Positions 34,288-44,940 are shown, counted from the first letter of the stretch. The stretch is DNA of 64,000 nt from Trichosporon coremiiforme (GCA_039545355.1 BCJJ01000010.1:195085-259084), one strand, 5' to 3'. Numbers and translations are program-made. The notes: a model not told the origin generated them from the sequence alone.

Positions 34288-37200
34288 ATGGTCGGGCGCT
34301 CGAACACGATCATGGGCGGCCGCTCCGACTACGATAAGATCGTGAAGCTCGCGTGCAAGCCGAAGAACGCGCCGCCCAAGGCCAAGTACCTTGACGCGCT
34401 TATTGCCGGCACGTTTGACCAGAACACCACCGATCAGATTGCAAGGGCGCTCGCGCAGAGGTTACGGGAACCGAATGGTATTGTGAGTACACCGAGCGCC
34501 GAGGCTCATCCCCCTGCGGGGGATGGGCTGCGGCCGAAAGGGCTTCTTACCGAGCCTTTGGCTGTGGGCCAACGGCGAGTACGCCGAGGACTGACCTATC
34601 GAAGGCGGGTTGGTCTGAGGCCCTGGACAGCAGGCGGCCGAGACTGTGGCCTGGAAGGCAACCGTCAAGTATGCCGTCGAGGACTGTTCCCCGCAGGGGA
34701 ATAGTCCGAGACTCCCATGCCCACTGGGCAATAGGCGAAGATGGTGTCGTTCGCTGCAGCCTGCAGCTGAGGGCGAGGGGCTCGGTCCACCCACTGGCAT
34801 CTTGCCCACATCCCCAGCTGGGATCGCCCCGAGCTCGACTCGCTTGGCCTGTCCAGCGGCTCTCTCGCCATCGCTCGCCTCCGCACTCCCACTGACGCCC
34901 GCGCTAACCCCAGGTTGTGTTCAAGGCGCTCCTTACGTTACACCAGATGCTCCGCTCGGGGTCCGCCGAGAACCTCCTCGCGCACCTCGCGCGGTCGGAC
35001 ATCCTGCACCTGCGCAACATCCAGACAGGCGGCGAGTGGGGCGGCGGCGTGCGCCCGCCGAGCAACATGACGACGTACTCATACTACCTGGACACTCGTA
35101 TCAAGAGCTTCCGGGATCTGCGGCATGACCTGGTGTTCTCGCAGACTGAGTCAAACCGGCGGAGTACGGGGCTTGGCGCCAACTCGAAGGCGCGGCGGCT
35201 GCGGCACCTTCCCGTCGAGAAGGGCCTGCTCCGCGAGGTGAAGCAGGTGCAGCGGATTCTGGACGCGCTCATTCGGTGCACGTTCTACGACGACGACCTC
35301 CGCGACGAGAACACGGTACTCGCGTACCGCCTCCTGATCAAGGACCTGCTGGTCCTCTTCCAAGCGGGCAACGAGGGCGTGTGCAACATTCTCGAGCACT
35401 ACTTTGAAATGTCCAAGATTGACGCGACGGATGCGTTCGAGATCTACAAGTCGTTCATCAAGCAGACGGACAAGATTGTCGACTACCTTGCGATCGCGCG
35501 CCGCCTGAACAACATCGTCAACGTCCCCGTCCCGACCCTGAAGCACGCACCGACCTCGCTCGTGAAGGCGCTAGAGGAGTATCTGAACGACCCGAACTTT
35601 GAGCAGAACCGGCAAGAGTACAAGAAGTCGCTCGGCGTTGTCGAGGGCAAGAACGTCAAGAGCTCGCCGTCGCCGAAGCCCAGAGCCAAGGACGAGGGGA
35701 AGAAGGAAGCGTCTTCAAGCAGCGCGGATGCGCCCGCCCCCGTCGCCGCGGCTCAGCAGAAGATCCAGGACTTCCTCGACAGCATCGAGACGGAGCAGGA
35801 GAAACTGCACTCCCTGCAGCAGAACGCGGCGCAGCAGCAGCAGGCGCACGCCCAGCAGATGATGCAGTTTGGCGGCATGGCGCCCGGCCAGCAGGGCATG
35901 GGCGTCAGCAGCATCGGCTCGATGGGCAGCATGAACAGCATGGCGACGGCCCAGCTCCACCCGCAGATGACCGGCGCCAACCCCTTCCGCCAGTCCGTCA
36001 TGTTCCCGCAGCAGACGGGCATGCCCCTCTCTGGCTTCCCCCAGCAGCAGGGCATGGGCATGCAAGCCCAGGCGACTGGTTTCCCCCAGCAGGGCATGGG
36101 AACGGGCATGCAGCAGCCCCAGGCTACGGGCTTCCTGCAACCGCAGCAGACGGGCCAGCTCGCGTTCGGCCACGCGCACCCCCAGCAGCAGCAGCCGTTC
36201 ATGCAGGCCCAGCCGGCCGGGTTCTTGCAGCCGCAGGCGACTGGCTCGAACCCCTTCAGGCAGAGCATGATGCCCGCTTCGGGCTCGATGGGCAACCTCG
36301 CAGGCCAGACGACGGGCCAGCCTTTCGGGTCGCACAGTGCCTTCGGCTCTGGGTCTGGCTCTTTCTCGCAGCCGAGCTCCGTCGGCCCCTTCTCCCCGAG
36401 CACGATCAACACAAGCGCGTTTGGAGGCTCTGGGCCCAGCAGCGCGTTCGGGCAGAGCTCGCAGCCTAACAGCGCGTTCGGTACCGGCTCGACGCCCATC
36501 GCCCAAGCTTCGGGATCGCAGCCTACCTCCGCCTCGCCGCAGCCCACGTCCCCGAAGCCGCTTACGGCGCAGAAGACAGGCAGTAACAACCCCTTCGCGC
36601 CGCCTGGCGGCGTCCCCACCCCGCAGCCGCCGGTGCCCAAGATACCGAACCTGAACGAGCTCGCGCAGCAGAAGTACCAGCAGCAGTTTGCGCAGGCGGG
36701 CGGACTGAACCCGACGCCGGCGTCGCAGCAGCAGCCCCAGTCCTTCCAGCCTCAGCAGCCGCAGCGCCAGCAATCGTCGCCGTGGGATCCCCTCGGTCCT
36801 TCGACTAACGGCGGAACCGGCATGTCGGACATTGCGAGCGCGTTCGCTATTGACAACAAGCAGCAAGGTCAGCAGACGGGACAGAATAAGGACCTGCTCT
36901 CGTCCTTCGGTGATCTGAACTTTGGCTCGTCGCCGACTGGCGGATCGGGGTCCGAGTTCCTGCAGCCGCAGAAGACCGGTTTCGGCGGAAGCAGCGTCAA
37001 GCCCTTCCAGCCCACGAGCAGCTTTGGCAAGTCGCTGATGGAGTCGCTGCCACCCATTGCCGAGCCGTCGGCGTCTCCGTCGGGCTTGCAGCCGCAGACC
37101 ACCGGCTTCCCCTTCTCGCACGGGGGACAGTTCACTTCTTCTCCCGCGGCATCTCCGGGCCTCATCAGCTCGGGCGCGAATGGGGCTAACGGCACGAGCT

Positions 37201-37673
37201 CTCCGGGCGCGGGCGCGGGTGCCAACTCGCCTTTCGGCCAGAACCACTCCAACTCATTCGGCAACTTTCCCCAGCAGAACCAGCAGGGTCTCTCGCATTC
37301 AACCAGTTTTGGCGCCTTCCCGCAGCGCGCTAACAGTGTCTCCTCTCCCTCTTCCAAGTCCTTCACGGGCGGCCCCTCGCCCTTCGCGCCGCAGCGTTCC
37401 GTCACGACGGACCCGAGCTTCGCCGCGCCCCTACAGCCGCAGACGACAGGCAGCAACCCCTTCCGCCAGTCCCTCATGCCTTCTATGACCGGTAATTCGG
37501 CTGGTGCCGGCGCCTTTGGCGCGAACAGCCCCTTCACGACTGGAAACGGCGCCCCGAGCGTCCAGAACGGAGTCATGTCCCACCCCACCGGCATTGCAGC
37601 CTTCGGAGCGCAGCAGTTCCAAACCGGCCCTGCGGGCGGACAGTGGGGACAGAGCTTTGCCAGGCCGAATTAG
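34288..37673 (+). CDS. AP180/CALM clathrin adaptor (ANTH domain), Yap1801/Yap1802-like
   Basis: Exons 34288-34482 and 34914-37673 give 984 codons. The ANTH domain (residues about 1-290) starts YDKIVKLACKPKNAPPKAKYLDALI, where the K-x(9)-K-(K/P)-K-H/Y type basic patch binds PtdIns(4,5)P2, and includes VVFKALLTLHQMLRSG. A short acidic/Ser-rich segment and a Gln-rich helix (about 440-480) follow. The remainder is disordered and carries four NPF motifs (EH-domain ligands, three as NPFRQS) and at least eight LxxQxTG motifs such as LQPQATG, the consensus phosphorylated by Prk1/Ark1 kinases in yeast endocytic adaptors. The protein should bring clathrin and EH proteins (Pan1, Ede1) to the plasma membrane. 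The frame remains open and coding-like after the TAG at 37671; the true C-terminus is therefore in doubt. The 431-nt intron is strongly structured. Confidence 0.9.
34483..34913 (+). other. Structured intron of the AP180 gene (three strong hairpins)
   Basis: The intron has GTGAGT...CTAAC-CCCAG ends. Within it, 34503-34529 folds into a 12-bp stem with a TGC loop. Bases 34531-34564 form a 10-bp stem with one bulged G. Bases 34681-34707 form a perfect 12-bp stem (one G:T) with a GCA loop. No snoRNA C/D or H/ACA boxes are evident. Function, if any, is unknown. Confidence 0.65.
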
Positions 37674-37844
37674 GAGTCCGACCTTGAGCTGCTCGCGGAC
37701 TTTGGAGGGCCCGTGTCAGCGGGCACGACGAAGCCCGGCATTACGATGACGCCCAGTGCGCCCGGATCTGTAAAGGTGATGAACACGGGAGGGAGTGTGG
37801 GAAGTGTAGGCGCAAAGCCGTTCGAGTGGGCGACTTTGCGCTAG
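37674..37844 (+). other. In-frame 56-codon coding-like extension after the AP180 stop
   Basis: Directly after TAG (37671-37673) the same frame continues ESDLELLADFGGPVSAG and ends with PFEWATLR and TAG at 37842-37844. It has no rare-looking codons, and the acidic dileucine-like DLELLADF is the kind of sequence that ends endocytic adaptors. It may be translated by stop-codon readthrough, or it may be the rest of an ancestral reading frame cut by a point mutation (CAG to TAG would do it). I tested splice options that remove the stop: no GT-AG pair keeps the frame. Confidence 0.5.
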
Positions 37845-37906
37845 CCGGGGAGGCTGGCGGCGGAGCCATGCTCACCCCAGAAATACTGTGAGAGGAGGTG
37901 AGGGAA

Positions 37907-37937
<31 letters not shown>
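37907..37937. repeat. Poly-G run, 31 bases
   Basis: An uninterrupted stretch of G follows 63 bp after the end of the AP180 extension. Its real length is uncertain because homopolymers assemble poorly. G runs of this length can form quadruplexes. Confidence 0.85.
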
Positions 37938-37939
<2 letters not shown>

Positions 37940-38258
37940 GGGATGGAGGAGCAGGGAGGAACAGTAAGGGGAGGTAAAATTCTTAGAACTGATAGCATTT
38001 CTCCATTTCGTGACACGACCGTTTTTTCTCTTTTTCGTAGGTAGACTTTGCGCATGCCAAACGGGTCTTGAGGCAGCGGATCTTGAGACTGCTCACGGCA
38101 GCAACAGGTACTTATGCTATGGCCTGTAGATGATCGTGGAACCAATAGGTCAGGTCCAACTTTGATATGATGGCGAATGAGTCTAAAGGTGAGGTGTGTT
38201 TCGGAGTCGATCAAGTGTCTTGGCGTGTCTGAATGGAAGGCAGGTTGCGACATGTACC

Positions 38259-38347
38259 GCTGACTGGGCTCGAACAGTTCAGCTCAGACACATCGCACGA
38301 AGGGCTGACTTGGCCAAACAGTTCAGCTCAGAGACATCGCACAAAGG
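38259..38347. repeat. Diverged 45-bp tandem duplication
   Basis: 38259-38303 and 38304-38347 share the pattern GCTGACT-GG-C--AACAGTTCAGCTCAGA-ACATCGCAC-AAGG, with about six differences and one gap. It may look tRNA-like (GTTCAGCTCAG) but does not fold. Confidence 0.75.
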
Positions 38348-39084
38348 CTGTTTCGCCGCGTGCCCAGGCGTCCGCCAGGTATTGATCTGAGTCTGCCTCC
38401 AAACCGCACTGAGGCACTGACGGGACGATCAGCCGCGTTTCACAAGTAATAAAACCACGACTGGTCAACTGTGAATTGTGGCAAACTACCCAGCCCTCTC
38501 AAGGCACCACCTATGGTCCACGAGGCGCGGCGCCGACTCTTGAGTCAGCGTTCATGTCGATGCCCACGCGCCAGTTGCGGCTGCGGCTCTGCCCTCTCAG
38601 CGAGCGTCGAGCCAACGCAAGACAGCACGGACACGGAACTCGGGACTCGGCCATCACACAGGCGTGTCTCGCCGCCGCCTCGGTGTCCTTTGACGCTCTA
38701 CGGAGCATTGACCGCGACGCCTCGCCTGCAAGACGAGCCCTGCCATACCTTGCACCACCACTTTTAACCACTAACGCTACCCAACTCCGACATCGTCGCA
38801 CTGCATGGGCACCCCGCACGGGGCAGACAACTCGGAGACACGGGGCACACGGGGCACACGCGCAGCTCGGACGTAGGACCTCCGGCAACACAGACGGCAA
38901 GCCTGATGACCTGCGACCGCATTGACCTCACATGCAGTTTGAGTGAGGCATGACGAACGGATGAACCTCGCGAGACAGTCATGAGGGCCCCATTTGGGAC
39001 GAGCACGGACTCGCCAACGGCGGGCGCGTACTGTCGCCGTGGTTCGGGGTACTCATCTGCAGACACCGCAGGAACGGTCCCAGC

Positions 39085-39133
39085 GCGAGTTCGAACTCGT
39101 GAAGTCGTGAAGTCGTGAACTCGTGAACTCGTG
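39085..39133. repeat. 9-bp tandem repeat (TCGTGAA[C/G]..)
   Basis: Five imperfect units of the type CTCGTGAAG/TCGTGAACT follow one another. Confidence 0.7.
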
Positions 39134-39597
39134 TCCGAGGGCCGAACACTGTGCGTTAATGGGCGTCCGACCATCCTCGCTCCTAGCGATCGACGATCAC
39201 CCAGGGCGGAAGACACCGCCCCCCTCAGCGGCGACCTGCGGCAAAGCCTCGGAGATCTCGGCGGGCCGTGAATCTCGTGTGGGGCCATGGGTTGCGGGTC
39301 GCGGGGTGCGGGAACGAGGCGATACGCATAAGTGATAGGAGATACTCGTCTCCGTTTGGACCGCCGTCATCCCTGGAGGTATCGCGACGCCAATCGTCGG
39401 TGGGCAGCCAGTCGTGGAGCACCGCATACGCCGCAGAACCGAAATAGCATTGGGCCAAGATAGCCTCGGTTTGGGACCTGCTATCGTTCCGCGGCGATGG
39501 ATACGCTCCGTATCTTCTCGTACTCGTACCTATCCGTGCCCGATGAGTGGCCGACGCAGTGTCCAGTTGCTGGTTTCCAGATACCAGCACTTACTGC

Positions 39598-39630
39598 ACA
39601 TTGGACATTGGACATTGGACATTGGACATT
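39598..39630. repeat. 7-bp tandem repeat ACATTGG, 4.7 copies
   Basis: All units are identical. The array keeps every frame open, producing spurious HWTLDIG peptides. Confidence 0.8.
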
Positions 39631-40344
39631 CGAAAAGTGGAAAACGGCATCGTCCGACACAAATGCGGGCATGGACGTCACCCAACCCCATCCCAAAAGC
39701 CAGAGAAGCCAGAGAAGATAGCTGTTGGGGCCACCTGGTGGGCAAGAGCGGTCTGTTAGCACTCGGTCACACGGACATGCTCGCGGCGGTGCCGAACACT
39801 GCTATCGCCTTGAACCCCGCCGATCAGGTCACGCGCCAGATCGAGCCAGTATCGCGGGCGTCCATCGTCGGAAACATGGGGGCCCAGCCTCCCCCACGTC
39901 CCCACCTTTGATCAGTCGTGGAAATACCGTTCGGAGCAAGGTCTCCCGGTTCGTTGTTCCGCACCGCGCCGCACGACATCAGCGTTGCCTGCTTGTCTGC
40001 TGCAGTGCATGCGCGTCGTGTAAAATTAACCGCCCCCTAGATCTTTGGGCCAGCCTATGGGAACAGGACAGCGAGGCGGATCCCCCACGGAGCCCACAGG
40101 GAACCCTGTTGCATATCGAGCTGGCGACCTCGACTGGACCAGCCAACTCCAGGCTTTCCCATCCCGTCGGTCCAGCGGCAGCGACAGCGCCGGCGCGCCC
40201 AGAACGTCGATAATAGCCCACTTGCCTCGCTCGGCCTTTACCTCGCCTGATTGCACGCTGAATTAGCGCAGACATTCCATTCCAGCGATACGGTATGCCC
40301 ACCAAACTCCCCAGCCGCACGCGCCGAATGGCCAACCACAACCC

Positions 40345-40390
40345 AAGCACCGGCGAAACCTGAGCAGACCTGAGCAAACCTGAGCTGAAC
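40345..40390. repeat. Short tandem repeat of the type ACCTGAGCA
   Basis: Units AAACCTGAGC, AGACCTGAGC, AAACCTGAGC lie in a row, three to four copies. Confidence 0.6.
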
Positions 40391-40560
40391 GTCATGTGTT
40401 CGTCGCGCTACAGCCGCCTGACGCCCCATCGCTTACCTCGCCTCAGCCTTTCCAGGTAGCATCCACACATCAGTGAGCCTAGCAACGCACTCCAGCGGAA
40501 GGGACAACGGCAGGGACAAGAACTGGGGCTGTGCGGGGCCGTGCCGGCCGTGCCGGTCGT

Positions 40561-40612
40561 GCTGGCATGCTGGGATGCTGGGATGCTGGCATGCTGGCAT
40601 GCTGGCATGCTG
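40561..40612. repeat. 8-bp tandem repeat GCTGG[C/G]AT, 6.5 copies
   Basis: Units run GCTGGCAT, GCTGGGAT, GCTGGGAT, GCTGGCAT three times, then a partial unit. It is flanked by GTGCCGGCCGTGCCGGTCGTG, another short repeat. Confidence 0.8.
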
Positions 40613-41094
40613 CCTGCACGAAGCCCGTACAATGACGAACCCATCGCGTCTGAGCCAGTGACGAAGAGGCGTAGGAGCATGCCAGACGACCACAGCGGGC
40701 CAAAATAGATTGCCAAGCGGGGCCAATCAAGCAGCTGATACCGCCAGGGCCGCGTGCCAGTTGAGACACTCTGGGCTGAGGCTGGTCGGGTTCAGAGGGG
40801 GCCCGCTCATTTCCAAGTACGGCCGCAGATCCCGCACTGTTACACAGATACGCTCGCGATAGCATTGCGCCTGAACCCAGAGGTGGATCAGGCAGGATCA
40901 CGAAGGAGGAAGGGGGGTTGGCAGAACCCGTGCAATCAGCAGGCAGGCAATCAAGCTCGGCGTGTGCCTGGCCCACAACCCGAGATCCAAGACCGGACAG
41001 TACGCGCCCGGCAGTCGTCGTGAGAGCAGCGAGACGACGGTAATGGACCGGCTGGGCAGGGAGCGCCCCCCTTCGCCTCCCACGGACAGGAGTG

Positions 41095-41102
41095 GATATA
41101 AG
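41095..41102 (+). promoter_or_regulatory. Probable TATA-like box of the amino-acid permease gene
   Basis: GATATAAG about 65-70 bp before the ATG at 41166, in GC-rich surroundings. Confidence 0.4.
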
Positions 41103-41165
41103 CCTCTCGCTGGGGAGTAGTACGACCCTCATCGCCCCCACACCCCCTCACCACCGCCAGTAACC

Positions 41166-43072
41166 ATGAGCGCGGACGAGAAGCACTACGTCGACGAGAA
41201 GAACGCCAGCCTTCCCTACGATGAGAAGGAGGATGCCGTCGTCACGACCGTCCCCATCGAGGACGACGACCTCGAGACGACCCACGTCGGAGATCACGGC
41301 ATCAGGCGTGACCTTGTGAGTAACCCCGCTGAGAGATGCGCTGACATGACCAGCCGCCACGCGTCGTGTCCATGATCGCCATCGCGGGCACGATCGGTAC
41401 TGGTCTGTTCCTCGGCACCGGCACGGCGCTCACCATGGGTGGACCCGTCGGCATGTGGCTCGGCTACACGTTCGTCGGCTTCGGAGTCGGTTTCATGATG
41501 CAGTCCCTCGGAGAGATGGTCTGTTACCGGCCCAACGTCGGTGAGTCCGGGCTCCAGCCCACCATTCCGACTACCCGAGTCGGGCTCCACAGCCAGCTGA
41601 CACCTAGGTTCGTTCCTCGAGTTCGGAACCAAGTTTGTTGACCCTGCCCTCGGTTTCATGATGGGCATCAACTACATGCTGCAGGTCGCGTTCGGTGTGC
41701 CCACTGAGCTCGCCGCCATTGCGACCCTCTTCACGTTCTGGGACCCCAACATGAGCCACGCCGCCGCGTACATCGGCGGCTTCCTCGTCCTCACCGTCCT
41801 CATCAACATCATCGGCGTCAAGTGGTACGGCGAGATCGAGTTCTTCTTCGGTAAGTTTACGTATGGGGCGGCGGAGATGTGGCTGCGAGGTGCCACGGTT
41901 CTACCGTGCCACCATCGCTCAGCCCATCTCCATCGGTTCCGAGCACGCCCACCTCTGGTGAATCTGCCGCTAACGCCACAGCCTGCATCAAGGTCGCTAC
42001 GCTCGTTGGCCTCATGATCTTTGGTCTGATCGCCGATCTCGGTGGTATCCCTACCAACCGCGAGTACATCGGCGGCCGGTACTGGCGCGACGAGCCGTTC
42101 AATGACAACTTCATGAACATCCGCCCCGTGGGCCTGGCTCGCTTCTGTGGTTTCTGGTCCGTGTTCACCAAGGCTGCGTTCTCGTTCAGCGCGATCGAGT
42201 CCGTCGCCCTCGTCGCCGGTGAGGCGCACAACCCGCGTCACACGATGAAGATGGCGATCCGTACCGTCTTCTACCGCATTGTCGGTATCTACGTTCTCTC
42301 CACCCTCATCATCGGCCTCACCGTCAGCCAGTACTCGCCCCTGCTGTTGACCTCGATGAAGGACGGAGCGGGAACCGCCGGTGCCTCCCCGTTCGTCGTC
42401 CTTTGCAAGCAGATGAACGTCAAGGTCCTCCCCCACATCATCAACGCCGTCGTCGTCACCTCCGCCCTCTCCTCGGGCAACGAGCAGATGTACGCCCTCT
42501 CCCGTGGTCTCATGGGCATGGCGCGTAACGGTCAGATGCCCAAGATCTTCCTCAAGACCTCGAAGCAGGGTATCCCATTCGCTGGTGTCCTGCTGTCGGC
42601 GCTCTTCGGTCTCCTCGCTTTCCTCTGTGTCTCTGAGGGCTCGAACGTCGGCTTCGTCTGGCTCTCGAACCTCTCCGCCCTCTCTGGCCTGACCACCTGG
42701 ATCTGCATCTGTATCTCCTTCATCCGCTTCCAGAAGGCGTGCAAGGTCCAGGGCATCGACCGCAACAAGTTCGTCTTCAAGGGCTGGCTCCAGCCGTACC
42801 TCTCGTACTTCACCATCGTCTTCTTCCTCATCATCCTCATCTTCAATGGCTACACCGCCTGGATCCCCAAGTTCAACGTCTCCCAGTTCTTCGCCTCGTA
42901 CATCACCCTCCTCGTCATTCTCGTTGCGTTCGTCAGCTGGAAAGTTATCAAGAAGACTAAGATGGTGCCCCTCGACGAGGTCGACCTGTCCGGCGGGCCC
43001 CGCGAGGCTATGATCGGCACGAGGTACGACCCCATGTACAACGGCGCCGCCAACAACGTCGTCTACGCATAG
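41166..43072 (+). CDS. Amino-acid permease, fungal YAT/APC family
   Basis: Exons 41166-41315, 41354-41540, 41608-41850 and 41982-43072 give 556 codons; introns are 38, 67 and 131 nt. A 50-residue acidic, Lys-containing cytosolic N-tail is followed by RVVSMIAIAGTIGTGLFLGTG, the conserved TM1 of the yeast amino-acid transporter family (consensus H-x-x-MIA-x-GG-x-IGTGLF-x-G). GEMVCYRP (TM3 region), AGEAHNPRHTMKMAIRTVFYRI and SALSSGNEQMYALSRGLMGMARNGQMPKIF are further family signatures. Twelve membrane spans are expected. One family position differs: AIAGT has A-G where GG is usual. It imports amino acids with protons across the plasma membrane; specificity cannot be told. Confidence 0.92.
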
Positions 43073-43358
43073 ATCAGACTCTGGTTGTAAGTTTTATAGG
43101 GAAACTAGCCGTGTCAATAGGGCACAGTTAGAATAAGGATAAGTCAGGATAATTACACATGCACCCTTCGTTCAGCACTGCAGCACGGCACAAGTCGTGC
43201 AAGGTCCTATGAAACTTAAAAGAGGAGCGTGTTTGTGTTTGTTGCGTGCGGTTTCGTGCCTTGAAGCCACCTCCACCTTCCGGGTCGACCGAGGACGTCA
43301 CCGAGATCCCACGTTCGATCCGGCCATCGCCTCGGGTACCGTTTGCGCCAGCGGCCGT

Positions 43359-43997
43359 TCACTCGGCGTAAGCTTCCTCGAAGAAGTCGAGCTCGAGGCC
43401 CGTAGCAGTCTTGAAGACGTCCTCCATGCGCTTCTTCGTCTCGTCGTCGGCGCTGGCTCCGACGCGGTTGACTTCGTCGCGGAGGAACGAGACCCAGGCC
43501 TCGAAGGCCCGGCCGCGATGCAGGTCGATCCACTCGCTGTACAGCCAGTCGTCCGGCTGGCTCGTGTCCGGCTGCGTGGTCGCCCAGTCGAGGTAGAGCC
43601 ACTCGGCAACAAGCAGCGAGGTGACGGCCTCGGGGTAGCTGCGCTTGCACTTCTTCATGAGGTCGAGGAAGCCCTTTGTCGCGGGTTTCGGCTGGATGTC
43701 GCCTGGCTTTTTGGCCCCGAGGCGCTCAAGCGCGCGCTGGAAGTACCCGTCCTCGTCCGTTGCGATGAAGCCGACCTGGCGCGCGTACACGAGGCGCGCC
43801 TTGGCGTCGTCCACGTTCGCAACGGCGGATCCAAGCAGCGCAACGAAGGCGTCACTGAACAGGAAGTCTTGGGAAATGTACTCGCGCATCACGCGCTCGG
43901 GCACACTGCCGGCCCACAGGTCATGCACGAAGGTGTGGTCGACGGCGCGCTTCCACGTCTCCTCGTTCTTCTGGCGGAGCTGGTCGGCGAAGAGCAT
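43359..43997 (-). CDS. TENA/THI-4 family protein (heme-oxygenase-like fold)
   Basis: Single exon, 212 codons. The all-helical pattern includes WKRAVDHTFVHDLWAGSVPERVMREYISQDFLFSDAFVALLGSAVANV, matching TenA proteins (H-x-F-x-x-x-L--G-L--F--Y--QD--Y). Classical TenA aminopyrimidine hydrolases use a Cys in L-PC-W-Y; here the matching stretch is LLVAEWLYLDWA, with Ala in place of Cys and Glu following. The protein therefore resembles Cys-less (TenA_E-like) members, some of which act on formylamino-pyrimidine thiamine breakdown products. A thiamine-salvage function is plausible but the reaction is not certain. It is divergent from the MDR gene across 943 bp. Confidence 0.82.
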   Translation of the reverse strand: MLFADQLRQKNEETWKRAVDHTFVHDLWAGSVPERVMREYISQDFLFSDAFVALLGSAVANVDDAKARLVYARQVGFIATDEDGYFQRALERLGAKKPGDIQPKPATKGFLDLMKKCKRSYPEAVTSLLVAEWLYLDWATTQPDTSQPDDWLYSEWIDLHRGRAFEAWVSFLRDEVNRVGASADDETKKRMEDVFKTATGLELDFFEEAYAE

Positions 43998-44940
43998 GGC
44001 TAGTCTCTAGTCTCGCTTAGGCGCGGGGAAGTGGGTGTACACGGGTCGAGTTTCGGGTTCGGGTGAGAGGGAGATGCGGAGAGTGTAGTCCGTCGGGACT
44101 CGGATTTGGCGTTCAGGTGCTCCTGCAGCCGCATGCGGAATGCCATTTGCCGCCTGCCGTGGGTGGGCGAATGGCGTTGAGTGCCTGATGACATATCTAA
44201 TCGTGGACCGTGCGCTCGTTACGTTGACGTCGCCGCGCGCTTCTGCTTCCTTGCTCCGCGCCAAGCCCGTGCCAGATCTCTTCTGCCGCCGGCGCGGGTG
44301 CGCCTGCTTCCTGCTTTTGCGTTGGATCGCTTGTTTGCTTGCAAAGACAGAAAAGGTGAGTTCTTGAGGGTTGCTTGGCCAGGCTTTGTAAGGCGAAAAT
44401 CTCGTTTTGCTTTGTCAGGCTGAGGTCAGCCAGTAGACGTTCTTTAAGCGAGAGGGAGGGAGCCGGTGCTGCCGGTGGGGTAGGGGCCAAGTCTGAAGCC
44501 CTGGATTCTTAGAGCTTCCGCCGTCCGGGGACTGATGCATGTTCATGTATACACCGCACGCACGCCATAGCTGCGCGCGGCTGCACACGGGTCACGTTCG
44601 CTTGCCCTGCTTGGTTCCCAAACATGAACGGGCAAAGGATCCGGGTCAGCTTGTCTGAATGGGTGCGACGCCAGACCCGCGGCAGAGTTTCCGCCGCGGG
44701 GTATCTCCACCCGGGAGATACCAGATGTCTGGATCCTGCGCTGCGCTTGGTAAGAGAGGGAAACTACCAAGACCTACCGAGACCTATGACGCTCCGTCCC
44801 CGGGGGCTTTGGCTGCCTTGCTTGTTAAGCAACATCTGACGCCTGCCCTCCCGCATTGCTTTATAAACAGCTTCCCATCGCTTATGAATCCCAATCACTC
44901 CATCCAAAAGTAATAGCACACACCAACAGCCAAAAAGACA
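43998..44940. other. Divergent promoter region, 0.94 kb
   Basis: This lies between the TENA (-) and MDR (+) genes. It has a CCGCGG-type palindrome-rich stretch at 44675-44725 (GCGGCAGAGTTTCCGCCGC). No gene is recognised. Confidence 0.5.
44869..44877 (+). promoter_or_regulatory. Probable TATA box of the MDR dehydrogenase gene
   Basis: CTTTATAAA lies about 65-70 bp before the ATG at 44941, a usual distance in this window. Confidence 0.5.

Larger units (their letters stand above)
37845..41165. other. Intergenic, 3.3 kb, repeat-rich, no gene supported
   Basis: Besides the poly-G and five short tandem arrays listed separately, there is no frame with a recognisable motif. Several open frames are made by the repeats themselves. 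The last 70 bp hold a GGATATAAGC element upstream of the permease. Confidence 0.5.

Noticed and set aside
35715..37247. 510-codon minus-strand ORF opposite AP180
   Set aside because: Repetitive R/L/G-rich shadow of the Gln/Pro-rich tail of AP180.
37492..37673. Possible intron (GTAATT...TTAG) that would remove the AP180 stop
   Set aside because: Its 182-nt length shifts the frame and leads to a stop shortly afterwards; other donors tested nearby also break the frame.
38270..38345. tRNA-like GTTCAGCTCAG blocks
   Set aside because: They are part of a 45-bp duplication and do not form acceptor, anticodon or T stems.
39085..39133. GTTCGAACTC resembling a tRNA T-loop
   Set aside because: It belongs to a 9-bp tandem repeat; no cloverleaf can be drawn.
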